Shown: piece by piece, positions 52,789 through 61,636 of the stretch
How positions within the stretch are numbered: the stretch's first letter is position 1
Layout: each line of letters opens with the position of its first letter
From: Fibrobacter sp. UWH4
GTDB taxonomy: Bacteria > Fibrobacterota > Fibrobacteria > Fibrobacterales > Fibrobacteraceae
DNA length: 64,000 nt
Direction: 5' to 3'
Assembly: GCF_900142475.1 (NCBI RefSeq)
Contig: NZ_FRAY01000001.1
Location: 186,001 to 250,000 of the forward strand
Position numbers and translations under genes: made by a program
The notes under the pieces: model-generated
The model's input: only the letters and a program-made list of their open reading frames with translations
Told to the model about the DNA's origin: nothing
Databases searched by the model: none

Positions 52789-53631
52789 TTGAAGGAACGT
52801 AGTACCACATTGTTTGGCCGCCGCATTGGCACCAACGAACGCAAACGCAAGCAGGAACGTGCCCGCAAGGTAAAGCACGGGTTTAGCTGCGTGTGGTGCT
52901 GGTTCAAGCGACGGGGCTGGATTTTCGGCGTGGTCCTTGCCGTGATTGCGTTCCTCGCGATTCACAACCGGTTCTATTTGCAGCGATTCAATCCGCTGGA
53001 ACTGCGCTACCTGCAGTATGTGGAAATCGAAGGCAACCGTATGCTTTCGTGGGAAGACGTGATGCAGAACGCCCAGGTGGAAACGGGAATGCGGATGTCC
53101 GAACTGAACGAAGATTCCGTAGCGGCCGCCCTAACGCAGCTTCCGCTAATCCTTTCGGTCAGTGTCGAAAAGAAGTTCCCATCTTCGCTGTACATCAAGT
53201 TGCAAGAGGCTACTCCCGTGTTGACCGTGCTCGAAGGTGGCAAGGCGACCATCTATTCGGAAAAGGGGCATCCGCTTCCGTACTCGGTGGCGACCGCTAT
53301 GCGGCTCCCGGTGCTAGAAGTAGAGGCGCTCGATAAGGTCAAGATGATGTCGCAGTTCCTGCTTTCGATGCGAAACGCGGACAGCGAACTCTACGACAGG
53401 GTCTCGCAGCTGAGCTGGAGCGAAAAGGATGCCGCTATAAAGGTGTTCTTCAGGGATGTGGGCTATGTGGCCCTCTTCCCGGCAAAGAATTGGAACAAGG
53501 ATATGTTTGTCTTGTATAAGGCCGTTGAAAATGGATTTGTACCCGACTTGCAGTGTGCAGGTGAACTCGATATGAGGTTTTCGGGCTTTGCGTACGTAAG
53601 GAATTATGATAAGAGGTGCGTCAATGGATGA
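52789..53631 (+). CDS. ftsQ: FtsQ/DivIB-like division protein
   Basis: 280 residues, TTG start with AGGAG seven bases before. A basic cytoplasmic N-terminus, one membrane helix (about 44-62, WIFGVVLAVIAFLAI), then a POTRA domain (LQYVEIEGNRMLSWEDV to KLQEATPVL) and a beta domain. Links FtsL with the divisome. No murB or ddl lies before it, unlike many clusters. Confidence 0.88.
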   Translation: MKERSTTLFGRRIGTNERKRKQERARKVKHGFSCVWCWFKRRGWIFGVVLAVIAFLAIHNRFYLQRFNPLELRYLQYVEIEGNRMLSWEDVMQNAQVETGMRMSELNEDSVAAALTQLPLILSVSVEKKFPSSLYIKLQEATPVLTVLEGGKATIYSEKGHPLPYSVATAMRLPVLEVEALDKVKMMSQFLLSMRNADSELYDRVSQLSWSEKDAAIKVFFRDVGYVALFPAKNWNKDMFVLYKAVENGFVPDLQCAGELDMRFSGFAYVRNYDKRCVNG

Positions 53632-54868
53632 CAGTAAACAGGAAAAGAGAAAAGAGGAATACATCTTTGGTCTCGATATCGGGGCTTCGAAGCTGAACCT
53701 TTTCGTAGGCATTTCGGAAGGCGAAAATGTCCGTGTTGTGGAATGCGGCGATTTCCCTCTCAAGAATGCGGACGAATTTGACTCGGTGGTGGATACGATC
53801 CAGCAAGCGGTCCAGGTAATCGAGAATTCGACTCGCGTCGATGTCCGCGATGTCTACGTGGGCATTGCCGGCAAGCATGTCCGCTCTTACAGTTTTCAGG
53901 GAATTGTGACGCTCCCGACGGGCGAAGTTCGCGAAGAGGATATCGACAGTGTACAGCGTCAGGCTAGCGCGGTGCCGCCTTCGGCGGGCGAGATTATTCA
54001 CGTGTTCCCGGGCGAATACTCGCTGGACGAAGAAGAACATATCCGTAACCCGAAGGGCCGTTCGGGCCGTCGCTTGGGAGTTGAAGTCCAGGTGGTGACC
54101 GCTCGTCAGAATGCCATGCAGAACTTGGGCAAGATGATCAACCGTGCGGGTCTCAATGTAGCGGGTTACGTGTTGGAACCTCTGGCCTCTGCATGCTCCG
54201 TGCTTACCGATGACGAGCGCGAACTGGGTGTCGCCTTGATCGACTTTGGCGCGGGTACGGCGGATGTTGCCGTTTTCGTGAACGATTCCGTGCGCTTTAC
54301 GACCTCCATTGACTATGCCGGAAACGTCATCACGAGCGATATCAGCCGCTGCCTCAATGTTCCGATTTCGCTTTCGAAAGCCGAAGAAATCAAGAAGAAA
54401 TACGGAACATGTACCATCAACAATCTCATTGAGGACGAAACGTTCCCGGTTCCTGCTGTCGGAAACCGTGGCGATGTTCAGTGCTCCCGCAAGTTGCTTG
54501 CGAATATCATTACGGCGCGCGTGGAAGAAATTTTCAGGTTGCTGAATGAGGAATTGAAAAAGTGCCAGATTGATACCATTATTAATGGAGGTATCGTCTT
54601 GACGGGCGGTTGCTGCGCCTTGGAAGGTATCGAAGATGTGGCGTGCAGGGTGTTCAAGAAGCCTGTCCGCATCGGTCGCCCCAAGGGAATGAGCGGCATC
54701 CAGGAAGCCTACCAGAATCCGTCGTATGCGACCGGAATTGGCCTCCTGTACTATGCGAACAAGCAACACCGCGAAAAGAAGAAAAATGAAACGAGCAAGA
54801 TGCAGATCCCGGATACTGTCAAGAAGGGGTTCCAGCATTTCGTTGAAATCATCAGGAAGTATTTATAA
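53624..54868 (+). CDS. ftsA: Cell division protein FtsA
   Basis: 414 residues from ATG 53624, which has AGAGGT six bases upstream; an ATG at 53606 within ftsQ is less likely. Actin-like ATPase that anchors FtsZ. GLDIGASKLNLFVG, IDFGAGTADVAVF and GGIVLTGGCCALEGI form the nucleotide site. The C-terminal helix VKKGFQHFVEIIRKYL is the membrane-targeting amphipathic segment. Confidence 0.96.
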   Translation: MDDSKQEKRKEEYIFGLDIGASKLNLFVGISEGENVRVVECGDFPLKNADEFDSVVDTIQQAVQVIENSTRVDVRDVYVGIAGKHVRSYSFQGIVTLPTGEVREEDIDSVQRQASAVPPSAGEIIHVFPGEYSLDEEEHIRNPKGRSGRRLGVEVQVVTARQNAMQNLGKMINRAGLNVAGYVLEPLASACSVLTDDERELGVALIDFGAGTADVAVFVNDSVRFTTSIDYAGNVITSDISRCLNVPISLSKAEEIKKKYGTCTINNLIEDETFPVPAVGNRGDVQCSRKLLANIITARVEEIFRLLNEELKKCQIDTIINGGIVLTGGCCALEGIEDVACRVFKKPVRIGRPKGMSGIQEAYQNPSYATGIGLLYYANKQHREKKKNETSKMQIPDTVKKGFQHFVEIIRKYL

Positions 54869-54904
54869 CAACAACCAACACTCACTACCAGGGAGATAAT
54901 TAAC

Positions 54905-56560
54905 ATGAGTGAAATCGACAACTTCAATTTCGAAGTCAAGTCTCGCGTTATGGGCGAGGTGCCATCTTATAACAACGCCAAGGTCAAGGTGTTCGGCGTC
55001 GGTGGAGCAGGTGGAAACACCGTGAACCGCATGAAGGACATGAACATCGAGGGCGTGGAATACTACGCCGTGAATACGGACTCGATGGCCCTTGACCAGA
55101 GCAAGGCTGATCATACCATCCAGATCGGTGACAAGGCTACTCGTGGCCTGGGCGCCGGCATGGATCCTGAAATGGGCCGCAAGGCTGCCGAAGAATGCAT
55201 CGACCAGTTCAAGGAAGCCATGAAGGATTCCGACATGGTGTTCATCGCTGCCGGTATGGGCGGTGGAACCGGTACGGGTGCAGCTCCGGTCGTTGCCGGT
55301 GTGGCCCGTGAACTCGGTATCCTCACGGTGGCCGTGGTGACCAAGCCGTTCCGCTGGGAAGGTAACGCACGTTCTTCGATCGCGCAGTCCGGCATTGCTG
55401 CACTCCGCGAATGCGTCGACACGATTATCGTTGTCGAAAACAAGAAACTGCTCGGTCTCCTCCAGGCCTCTAACCAGAAGGCGACCATGGAAGAAGCCTT
55501 CAAGATGGCTGACGAAATTCTCGGCAACGCCGTCAAGAGCATTTGCGGCATCATGTTCCACCATGGCCTTGTCCATGTGGACTTTGCCGATATCCGCAAG
55601 GTCATGCTGAAGGGCGGCACCGCTCTGATGGGTACGGGTTACGCACAGGGTGAAAACCGCGGTATCATGGCTGCCGATATGGCTCTTGCCTCTCCGCTTC
55701 TCGAAGATATCAATATCGAAGGCGCTTCGGGCGTGCTCGTGAACGTGGCTCACGGCGAAAACTACTCCTTGCTCGAACACAACGACGCTATGGAACACAT
55801 CTACGAAAAGGTGGGCGAAGAAAACAACCCGAACATCATCGTCGGCGACATTACCGATCCTAACCTTGGCGACAAGGTCTGCATCACGATCATCGCGACG
55901 GGTTGCGGTGGTACTTGCAAGCCTGCTTCGAACCGTGTGAACGTGGGACCGCTTCCGTCCAGCTTCATTCCGCATCCTACGATTGCGATGAATACGACGG
56001 CTCAGACGAATCCGTTTGCTCCGGCGAATTCCTCCGCGGTGACTCAGGCCGCTCCTGCCGTTCAGAAGGCAACGCCGCGTCCGACCAGCGTGAACTTCTT
56101 CGCCCAGCTTCAGGCCCAGCAGCAGGTTCAGACTCCGGCTCAGCCCCAGGTGCAGCCGCAGGCCGAAATGACCGCATCGATTCCGTCTATTACGGAAACG
56201 CAGGTGGTTCGTTCCATTAACGCAGCCATGTTCAATTCTCCGGATTTCAACGCGACTGCCCCTGCTGAAGAAGAGGTCGTTGGTCAGGGTTCCGATACTG
56301 CGGAATTCTCTGCTGTTGCCGATGAGGACCGTATGAACGGTGGTCGTGGTGGCGTGGAAACCAACAATGTTGGTAGCCGCGAAGCTTCTTACACCTCTCA
56401 GAATGAGTTCGATATGCCTGCGTACGCTCGACAGGAAAAGTTTGCCGCTATGGAGCCTGCCATGGCTTCTGCCCGCAACGAAAGTGAAACGGAACGCGAA
56501 GTGGACTATCTCCAGCCCGCTTGGCTCCGTAACGCTCAAGGCAGCATGAACAACTTCTAA
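54905..56560 (+). CDS. ftsZ: Cell division protein FtsZ
   Basis: 551 residues; tubulin-like GTPase forming the division ring. VGGAGGNTVNRM, MGGGTGTGAAPVVA and NKKLLG type motifs are present. The globular core ends near 335. A long Gln/Ala/Pro-rich, probably disordered linker (about 350-530) follows, much longer than in E. coli. The final DYLQPAWLRNAQ is the conserved peptide that binds FtsA. Last gene of the cluster; GGGAG precedes the ATG. Confidence 0.97.
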   Translation: MSEIDNFNFEVKSRVMGEVPSYNNAKVKVFGVGGAGGNTVNRMKDMNIEGVEYYAVNTDSMALDQSKADHTIQIGDKATRGLGAGMDPEMGRKAAEECIDQFKEAMKDSDMVFIAAGMGGGTGTGAAPVVAGVARELGILTVAVVTKPFRWEGNARSSIAQSGIAALRECVDTIIVVENKKLLGLLQASNQKATMEEAFKMADEILGNAVKSICGIMFHHGLVHVDFADIRKVMLKGGTALMGTGYAQGENRGIMAADMALASPLLEDINIEGASGVLVNVAHGENYSLLEHNDAMEHIYEKVGEENNPNIIVGDITDPNLGDKVCITIIATGCGGTCKPASNRVNVGPLPSSFIPHPTIAMNTTAQTNPFAPANSSAVTQAAPAVQKATPRPTSVNFFAQLQAQQQVQTPAQPQVQPQAEMTASIPSITETQVVRSINAAMFNSPDFNATAPAEEEVVGQGSDTAEFSAVADEDRMNGGRGGVETNNVGSREASYTSQNEFDMPAYARQEKFAAMEPAMASARNESETEREVDYLQPAWLRNAQGSMNNF

Positions 56561-56683
56561 TATGCGCTTGCTGATAAATTCGGCGAAAATATCTACGGGA
56601 CTCACGTCTCGGTAGGTTTTGCCGGAATTCTCCAAGAAAATCACACACACAATGAGTGCGCAGGTGCGTACTCACCACAACAC

Positions 56684-56724
56684 AAGGGGTTGCCCGGGAC
56701 TCCCTGCCTGGGCAACCCTTATTA
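56684..56724 (+). terminator. Terminator of the division cluster
   Basis: GGGTTGCCC (56687-56695) pairs with GGGCAACCC (56710-56718), extended by flanking AA/TT, followed by TTATTAT. A second imperfect hairpin, TGAGTGCGCA/TGCGTACTCA, lies just before it. Confidence 0.85.
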
Positions 56725-56744
56725 TAACCGGAACGGCTTAGTGA

Positions 56745-57330
56745 ATGTGGGTTCGTCCCCATGGCCGTTCCTCTCGCCTTCGTTACCAGTTTGCGCTTGG
56801 TAACTCCGGCTCACGGTTTTATACCGCTCGCGCTCAATTATGTGAATTCGTCCCCAGCGCGCTCGCTCTCGCGACCGCCACGGCTTAACGCCTGTGGCTT
56901 TGTCGCTCACGATTATACCGCTCGCGCTCAATTATGTGAATTTGTCCCCGGCGCGCTCGCTCCCCCCGCAAGGGGGGCCATGTCCACATAAGCACTAAAG
57001 TGCTAAGTGGCCAAAGGTCGCCAACACAGCACGCTTAACGCCTGTGGCTTTGTCGCTCACGATTATACCGCTCGCGCTCAATTATGTGAATTTGTCCCCG
57101 GCGCGCTCGCTCCCCCCGCAAGGGGGGCCATGTCCACATAAGCACTAAAGTGCTAAGTGGCCAAAGGTCGCCAACACAGCACGCTTACGCCTGTGGCTTT
57201 GTCGCTCACGATTATACCGCTCGCGCTCAATTATGTGAATTCGTCCCCAGCGCGCTCGCTCCCCCCGCAAGGGGGGCCATGTCCACATAAGCACTAAAGT
57301 GCTAAGTGGCCAAAGGTCGCCAACACGGTT
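56745..57330. repeat. Tandem 150-bp repeats, three copies plus fragments
   Basis: Copies begin at 56884, 57034 and 57184, each starting CTTAACGCCTGTGGC (the third lacks one A). Partial copies of the middle section (ATACCGCTCGCGCTCAATTA) precede them from about 56820. Every copy holds CCCCCC-GCAA-GGGGGG (56962-56977, 57112-57127, 57261-57276), a GNRA-capped hairpin, and CCACATAAGCACT with AGTGCTAAGTGG, a second hairpin. Copies 1 and 2 look nearly identical. No real gene is present; short frames here are chance. Confidence 0.9.
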
Positions 57331-57378
57331 CGCTCGCGCCGTGTCGCTCGCGTTCAATCGTATAAGTTTTACAATTAA

Positions 57379-57411
57379 GTCATCCTGGAACCCGAAGGGT
57401 GACGGGATCCA
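57379..57411. repeat. Palindromic intergenic element, second copy
   Basis: GTCATCCTGGA, ACCC-GAA-GGGT, GACGGGATCCA. Same outline as 13385-13420 and the truB copy, with a different but still paired inner stem. A run of nine T follows, so it may also act in termination; the next gene starts 25 bases later. Confidence 0.8.
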
Positions 57412-57435
57412 TTTTTTTTTATAAATTTACGCATT

Positions 57436-59013
57436 ATGCGATTCCGTGCTCTTTTGGTTGCAATAGGCTGCTTTGTGTCCGTCGCCCTGGCGACGGATTC
57501 TGTGAATAATTCCGCCCCGGCGGATTCCTCACACTACAAGGGCTACTTCCAAATCGGCACGGACTTCAACTTCGGCTTTAACGGCGGCCCGACCGACCCG
57601 ACATTTGCTGTGGATACCGCCGAAACCTATGGCGGCAACTGGCGCGGGCTCCGCGTTCCGCTAGAAAACGCTCGCAGCTACGAGGAACATATCGAGCCGT
57701 TCTTTACGCTTGCGTTCCGTGCGGGCTACGGTGATTTCCATTTCCTTTTGGAAGCCCCGCTCCGCAGGGATATCGAAGCCTGGTACGATAGTGACCTCAA
57801 GACGAACTTTACCTACAAGCCGAGCGAACTCGACATCGGCGTGCCCATCAACGCCTACGCACTGTGGAACAATCCCGTGGGCTACGTGCAGTTGGGTCGT
57901 TTCGATCCCGAAGACCTCAAGGTATCCCCGAACGACCTGACGATTGGCGGCGTGCCGTACCACGACGGTCTGCATTGGAAATTCAAGGCCGGCATCTTCC
58001 GCTACGACTTCCTGCTTTCTTCCTTGAACGCGTGGCTCTTTGACGATGTCCCCGGCGAACCGGACGAAACTGGATGCCGTTACCCTGCAGGCTCCGAGGC
58101 GGCGGAACAGAAATGCCCCGAAAAAGACAAGCAGGCCGCCAACCAGCGCGACCGAATCTACGACGAGAATGTGAAAAATCTCGTGTACCACCGTATCGGT
58201 GTCGAAACTAAACATTTCTGGACTTATGTGATCGAAGAAAGCATGGTGGGTGGCAAGGACCTGGAATTCCGCTCCATGAACCCGTTCATGTTCCTGCACA
58301 ATAATTTTGCGGGCGGCTACACCAAGGCGGTCACTTCGTTTGAACTCGGCTTTACCCCGATTCAGGGTTCCCGTTTTTACGGACAAATTTGCATGGAAGA
58401 CATCAACAGCCCCGTGGGCGAAGATGACGACAAGGGCACGAACCGCAGCATGATCAGCTACATGGCGGGCTACTATCAGGAAATCCCGACACGCCGCTAC
58501 GGAACGTTCTCGTGGCGCTTCGACGCCGTGCGTACCGATCCGCTGCATGGCAACGGACGTCTTCCGCTGCTGGAATATTCTAGCCGTCGCCTCTACCGCA
58601 GCAATTATCGCGAACAGGACGATCCCGATTACGCCGACATGTACTTTGTCGATTATCCCATCGGCTACCGCCGTGGCTCCGACGCGCTTGACCTGTGGCT
58701 AGACCTCGGCTGGAAATGGGGACGCCACGCTGCCAAGGTGACGCTCGCCTGGCTCCGTCAGGGCGACAAGGAACTCTACACCGACTACGACATCGCCATC
58801 AAGGAAGAATACTCCCCGTCGGGAATCGAAGAAAAACAGTACGTCCTCGACGGCCTTTATTCCATGCAGTATAACAGCTGGTTCGGTTTCTACCTGGGTG
58901 GCGGAGTACGCAAGTACAGGAACCTCGCGCACGACAGGGACGAGGACGGCGTAGACGGCTGGATCCGCTCTGGCATCAAGATGACCTTCAACCCGGTCGA
59001 TACGAAGTTTTAA
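57436..59013 (+). CDS. Probable outer-membrane beta-barrel protein, function unknown
   Basis: 525 residues with a signal peptide (MRFRALLVAIGCFVSVALA). The mature part alternates polar and aromatic residues in strands such as YGDFHFLLEAPL, GYVQLGRFDPEDLKVSPNDL and GFYLGGGVRKYRNLA, and ends TFNPVDTKF, a C-terminal Phe typical of barrel proteins assembled by BamA. The repeated strand-turn pattern suggests a porin- or capsule-related barrel. No family named with confidence. It has a hairpin after its stop and may be its own unit. Confidence 0.6.
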   Translation: MRFRALLVAIGCFVSVALATDSVNNSAPADSSHYKGYFQIGTDFNFGFNGGPTDPTFAVDTAETYGGNWRGLRVPLENARSYEEHIEPFFTLAFRAGYGDFHFLLEAPLRRDIEAWYDSDLKTNFTYKPSELDIGVPINAYALWNNPVGYVQLGRFDPEDLKVSPNDLTIGGVPYHDGLHWKFKAGIFRYDFLLSSLNAWLFDDVPGEPDETGCRYPAGSEAAEQKCPEKDKQAANQRDRIYDENVKNLVYHRIGVETKHFWTYVIEESMVGGKDLEFRSMNPFMFLHNNFAGGYTKAVTSFELGFTPIQGSRFYGQICMEDINSPVGEDDDKGTNRSMISYMAGYYQEIPTRRYGTFSWRFDAVRTDPLHGNGRLPLLEYSSRRLYRSNYREQDDPDYADMYFVDYPIGYRRGSDALDLWLDLGWKWGRHAAKVTLAWLRQGDKELYTDYDIAIKEEYSPSGIEEKQYVLDGLYSMQYNSWFGFYLGGGVRKYRNLAHDRDEDGVDGWIRSGIKMTFNPVDTKF

Positions 59014-59019
59014 TCATGG

Positions 59020-59037
59020 TGGGAGAGGCCTCTCCCA
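59020..59037 (+). terminator. Perfect palindrome after outer-membrane gene
   Basis: TGGGAGAGG is followed at once by CCTCTCCCA, six bases after the stop codon. It folds as a hairpin with loop GGCC. The following bases are ATAAAAATCCCC, not a T-run, so termination is uncertain. Confidence 0.45.
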
Positions 59038-59066
59038 ATAAAAATCCCCTTTCTGCAAAAAAATAC

Positions 59067-59162
59067 GGAATGATACGGAATGTATCATTCCCGTTTAATT
59101 TATGCATTTTTATTTAAATTTTTAGGCCTTTTTGCTTAAATTTTGCACTTTTGTATCATTCC
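59067..59162 (+). promoter_or_regulatory. Operator-like repeats and promoter of TIGR02147 gene
   Basis: GGAATGATAC (59067-59076) and GTATCATTCC (59082-59091) are perfect inverted arms five bases apart; a third GTATCATTCC lies at 59153-59162. The promoter TTGCTT (59132-59137), 16 bases, TATCAT (59154-59159) has its -10 inside the third repeat. A protein bound at these sites would block it, which fits autorepression by the regulator encoded 42 bases downstream. Confidence 0.55.
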
Positions 59163-59203
59163 GGCTATTGCGCAATTTACATTTTCTAGGTAGATTTATA
59201 GAC

Positions 59204-60037
59204 ATGAAATCAATAACCGAATACAGAGACTACCGCAAGTTCATGCAAGACTTCTACGATGAGCGCAAGCGTACGGGCGCATTCTCGTGGAGGGAATTTT
59301 CGAAACTTGCTGGATTTGCCTCGCCAACGTACCTTAAACTGGTATGCGAAGGCAAAAGTGGGTTGAGCAAGGTTAAGATGAAACAGGTTTCCAAGGCGAT
59401 GGGACTCACCGGATACGAAGAGGAATACTTCTCCCTCCTCGTGGTTCTGGCCAAGGCGACCAAGGATATCGACAAAAAGGACGCTCTATTAAAAATGGAG
59501 AAAATCGCCGCGGAACACAAGGTGCGCGTCGTCGACAGCGATGTCTTCCAATACTATGAATCCTGGAAATACCCCGTGATACGCGAACTCGCTCCGATGA
59601 TGCCGGGGGCACGTCCGCGCGACATCGCCGAGGAATGCAAGGAATACGTCTCGGCCGAAGAGGTCCGCGACATCCTCGCCTTTTTGGTTAAAGCGGGGTT
59701 CCTGAAGAAGGACGGCGAGAAAATCTATTCGCAAACCGAGAAGGCCGTTATCGGTTCGGCAGAAGCGCAACCGATTGCCATCCGCGCGATGCACAAGGAG
59801 ATGGGCAACGTGGCCGTGCGTGCGGTGGACCGCTACAATGCAAGCGAACGGTACTTCACCGGGATGACTATCGGCGTGAACGAAGCGAACTACGCGCGCA
59901 TCGTCGCAGAAATCGACGCCTGCGCCAAGAAAATCGCTGCCATCGCAAACGAAACAGAAAACTTAAACCAGGTTTACGGGCTGAATTTCCAGCTTTTTCC
60001 GTTTACAAATAAGTTAGAAGGAGTGAAAGATGCTTAA
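59204..60037 (+). CDS. TIGR02147 family protein, second copy
   Basis: 277 residues from ATG 59204, which begins MKSITEYRDYRKFMQDFYDE, the normal start; an extension to 59132 would cover the promoter. The N-terminal part has a helix-turn-helix-like stretch (WREFSKLAGFASPTYLKLV). The body shares YYESWKYPVIRELAPMMPGA and the ending GLNFQLFPF with the 2947 protein (IGFQLV there). It has no membrane segment. Its gene overlaps the next lipoprotein gene by eight bases, repeating the arrangement at 2947. Function is not established; a regulator is likely. Confidence 0.85.
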   Translation: MKSITEYRDYRKFMQDFYDERKRTGAFSWREFSKLAGFASPTYLKLVCEGKSGLSKVKMKQVSKAMGLTGYEEEYFSLLVVLAKATKDIDKKDALLKMEKIAAEHKVRVVDSDVFQYYESWKYPVIRELAPMMPGARPRDIAEECKEYVSAEEVRDILAFLVKAGFLKKDGEKIYSQTEKAVIGSAEAQPIAIRAMHKEMGNVAVRAVDRYNASERYFTGMTIGVNEANYARIVAEIDACAKKIAAIANETENLNQVYGLNFQLFPFTNKLEGVKDA

Positions 60038-61400
60038 CCACAAAAAGAACCTCTATGTCGCAGGCGTGTTCGCCCTTTGCATTTTGGCGGCCTGTTCGTC
60101 GGACAATCCGTCAACCGCAGGATCTACGACCATACCGAATGCAACTGCAGATGGCGACACTGTCACCCTTGAAGGAAACGAGCTTGTTATTCCCGAACTC
60201 AGGGATCGTTGTTACTCAAGCCGAGACAGCAGCACAAATCAAGACAGCGCCACCTATCTCTGCGGTGCAGACCAAGATTTCTCCTTCTACTCAAAATTCA
60301 CCGCATTCGAGACAGAACCGACTTCCCTAAGCAGCGACATGGACTGTCTTGATGTCATGCTCTACGACAAGGAAAATGGAGCGTCAGCGACTTGCTCCGC
60401 AGGCGACCAGTCCTTCGATGCCAAGTTCAAGATGGAAGCAAGATACGGCTATATCTTCAAGACATTGACAATGCACAATGTCGGAGCCGCCTGCGACAGC
60501 ATTCTCCAGGAGTTCCAGGATGTATGCAACACAAACCCGAAAATCATCGTGGATGGCGGTTACAGTGGTTTCTGTACTTCAACGGGAGACTTGTACGCTT
60601 TCTGCGCCGATTTAAGCCATCTTACATTGGAATGCTCTGAACCCGAAGCTGATGGGACAAAGAAATGCCATGTAAAACGGGATTCCACGACAGCTCTCGA
60701 CACGAACCGCTTTATCCAGGACTTCGTAAAGAAATCCGAAAGCGTCTGCACCGACATTAACACCGGCAAGCTTGACGTTTCGGACTTTGACCCCATCGAA
60801 GATTACTGGGCTCCCGGGCACAACCCCATTGACCACCTCGACACAAGCAACAAGGGAGAACCTATCGATACAGCAGCCTTCACTCTGGAAAAATATGCGG
60901 AGCAATTCGCGGATGTATCCGAAGGAATTTCGTTCGACAGTCTCATACTCGCCTACCGCATTCTGCCGACAAGCGAAGTAACCCTTGACACGACCTCAAC
61001 GAGCTGGCTCACCATCAGGGAACCCTCACCCGCCGAAGTTGCCAAGTACTTCCCGATGACAACGGCCATTACCGGAGAAAATTTCAATTCCGAGCATTGC
61101 GATATCTACACTGTCGCCATCTCAGGGTCCCAATTCTTAGCCATAATTCTGACGCATATCGAATATGAATACGTCAAATACGCGCTTATCTTCGCCGACG
61201 GAGACTGCAAAAAAGGTGATGACTTCGTGCAAATCTTCCTTATAAAAGACTGCACAGGCGAATTCGATGAATATGCGATGACATCTGCAGATGGAGACTT
61301 CTTCGAAAACACTCCTTGGACATGCGACGAGAACGGAGTGCCCCCCGGCAGAGAGAACGGCCCCTACGGCGAATGGTACCGTGCGGACTTGCGCCAATAG
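60030..61400 (+). CDS. Lipoprotein, Cys-rich, partner of TIGR02147 gene
   Basis: 456 residues. AAGGAG precedes the ATG, inside the upstream gene. Signal peptide ends in lipobox LAAC (Cys22), then SSDNPSTAG, a typical Ser-rich tether. The mature protein holds many cysteines, often in pairs, suggesting disulfides outside the cytoplasm. Stretches like CNTNPKIIVDGGYSGFCTSTG have no family that I recognise. Translational coupling to the regulator suggests a joint function, perhaps sensing at the surface. Confidence 0.65.
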   Translation: MLNHKKNLYVAGVFALCILAACSSDNPSTAGSTTIPNATADGDTVTLEGNELVIPELRDRCYSSRDSSTNQDSATYLCGADQDFSFYSKFTAFETEPTSLSSDMDCLDVMLYDKENGASATCSAGDQSFDAKFKMEARYGYIFKTLTMHNVGAACDSILQEFQDVCNTNPKIIVDGGYSGFCTSTGDLYAFCADLSHLTLECSEPEADGTKKCHVKRDSTTALDTNRFIQDFVKKSESVCTDINTGKLDVSDFDPIEDYWAPGHNPIDHLDTSNKGEPIDTAAFTLEKYAEQFADVSEGISFDSLILAYRILPTSEVTLDTTSTSWLTIREPSPAEVAKYFPMTTAITGENFNSEHCDIYTVAISGSQFLAIILTHIEYEYVKYALIFADGDCKKGDDFVQIFLIKDCTGEFDEYAMTSADGDFFENTPWTCDENGVPPGRENGPYGEWYRADLRQ

Positions 61401-61601
61401 GCTCTGTCCCATCAAATCGTGTAGCTACGGAAACATTGCGAAGTCGGAACCGGCCGAAATAGCCTAAAAACTACGGTTACGCAGCGAATAAACAGCCTGG
61501 AAGAGGCTTACGAAATAAGGAATGTTTGCTTGCCAGGGCTAAGTGTACGGATTGGCCTAGCAGAGCCTGATATATTTCTACACAAATGTTCACTAAAAAT
61601 T
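61401..61601. other. Intergenic region, no gene recognised
   Basis: 200 bases between the lipoprotein gene and the terminator. AGGCTCTG (61399-61406) and CAGAGCCT (61561-61568) are complementary and there is a small AGCCT/AGGCT hairpin inside, but this is not strong enough to call an RNA. A frame without a start (through AEPDIFLHK) stays open to 61632 and may be a gene remnant. No tRNA seen. Confidence 0.3.
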
Positions 61602-61629
61602 AGACGGCAGGGCCGTCTTTTTCTATATT
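61602..61629 (+). terminator. Terminator joined to uvrA promoter element
   Basis: AGACGGC (61602-61608), loop AGG, GCCGTCT (61612-61618), then TTTTCTATATT. The T-run passes straight into TATATT (61624-61629). The predicted transcript start falls at about 61636-61637, the uvrA ATG itself. Confidence 0.7.
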
Positions 61630-61636
61630 GAGTGGC

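Noticed and set aside
56884..57330. CRISPR array or repeated short coding genes
   Set aside because: Whole 150-bp units repeat without spacers; the short frames in them lack starts and ribosome sites.
61399..61568. tmRNA or other structured RNA after the second lipoprotein
   Set aside because: One 8-bp closing pair and a weak tag-like stretch (AAAACTACG) are within chance; no tmRNA ends and no in-frame stop after the tag-like codons.
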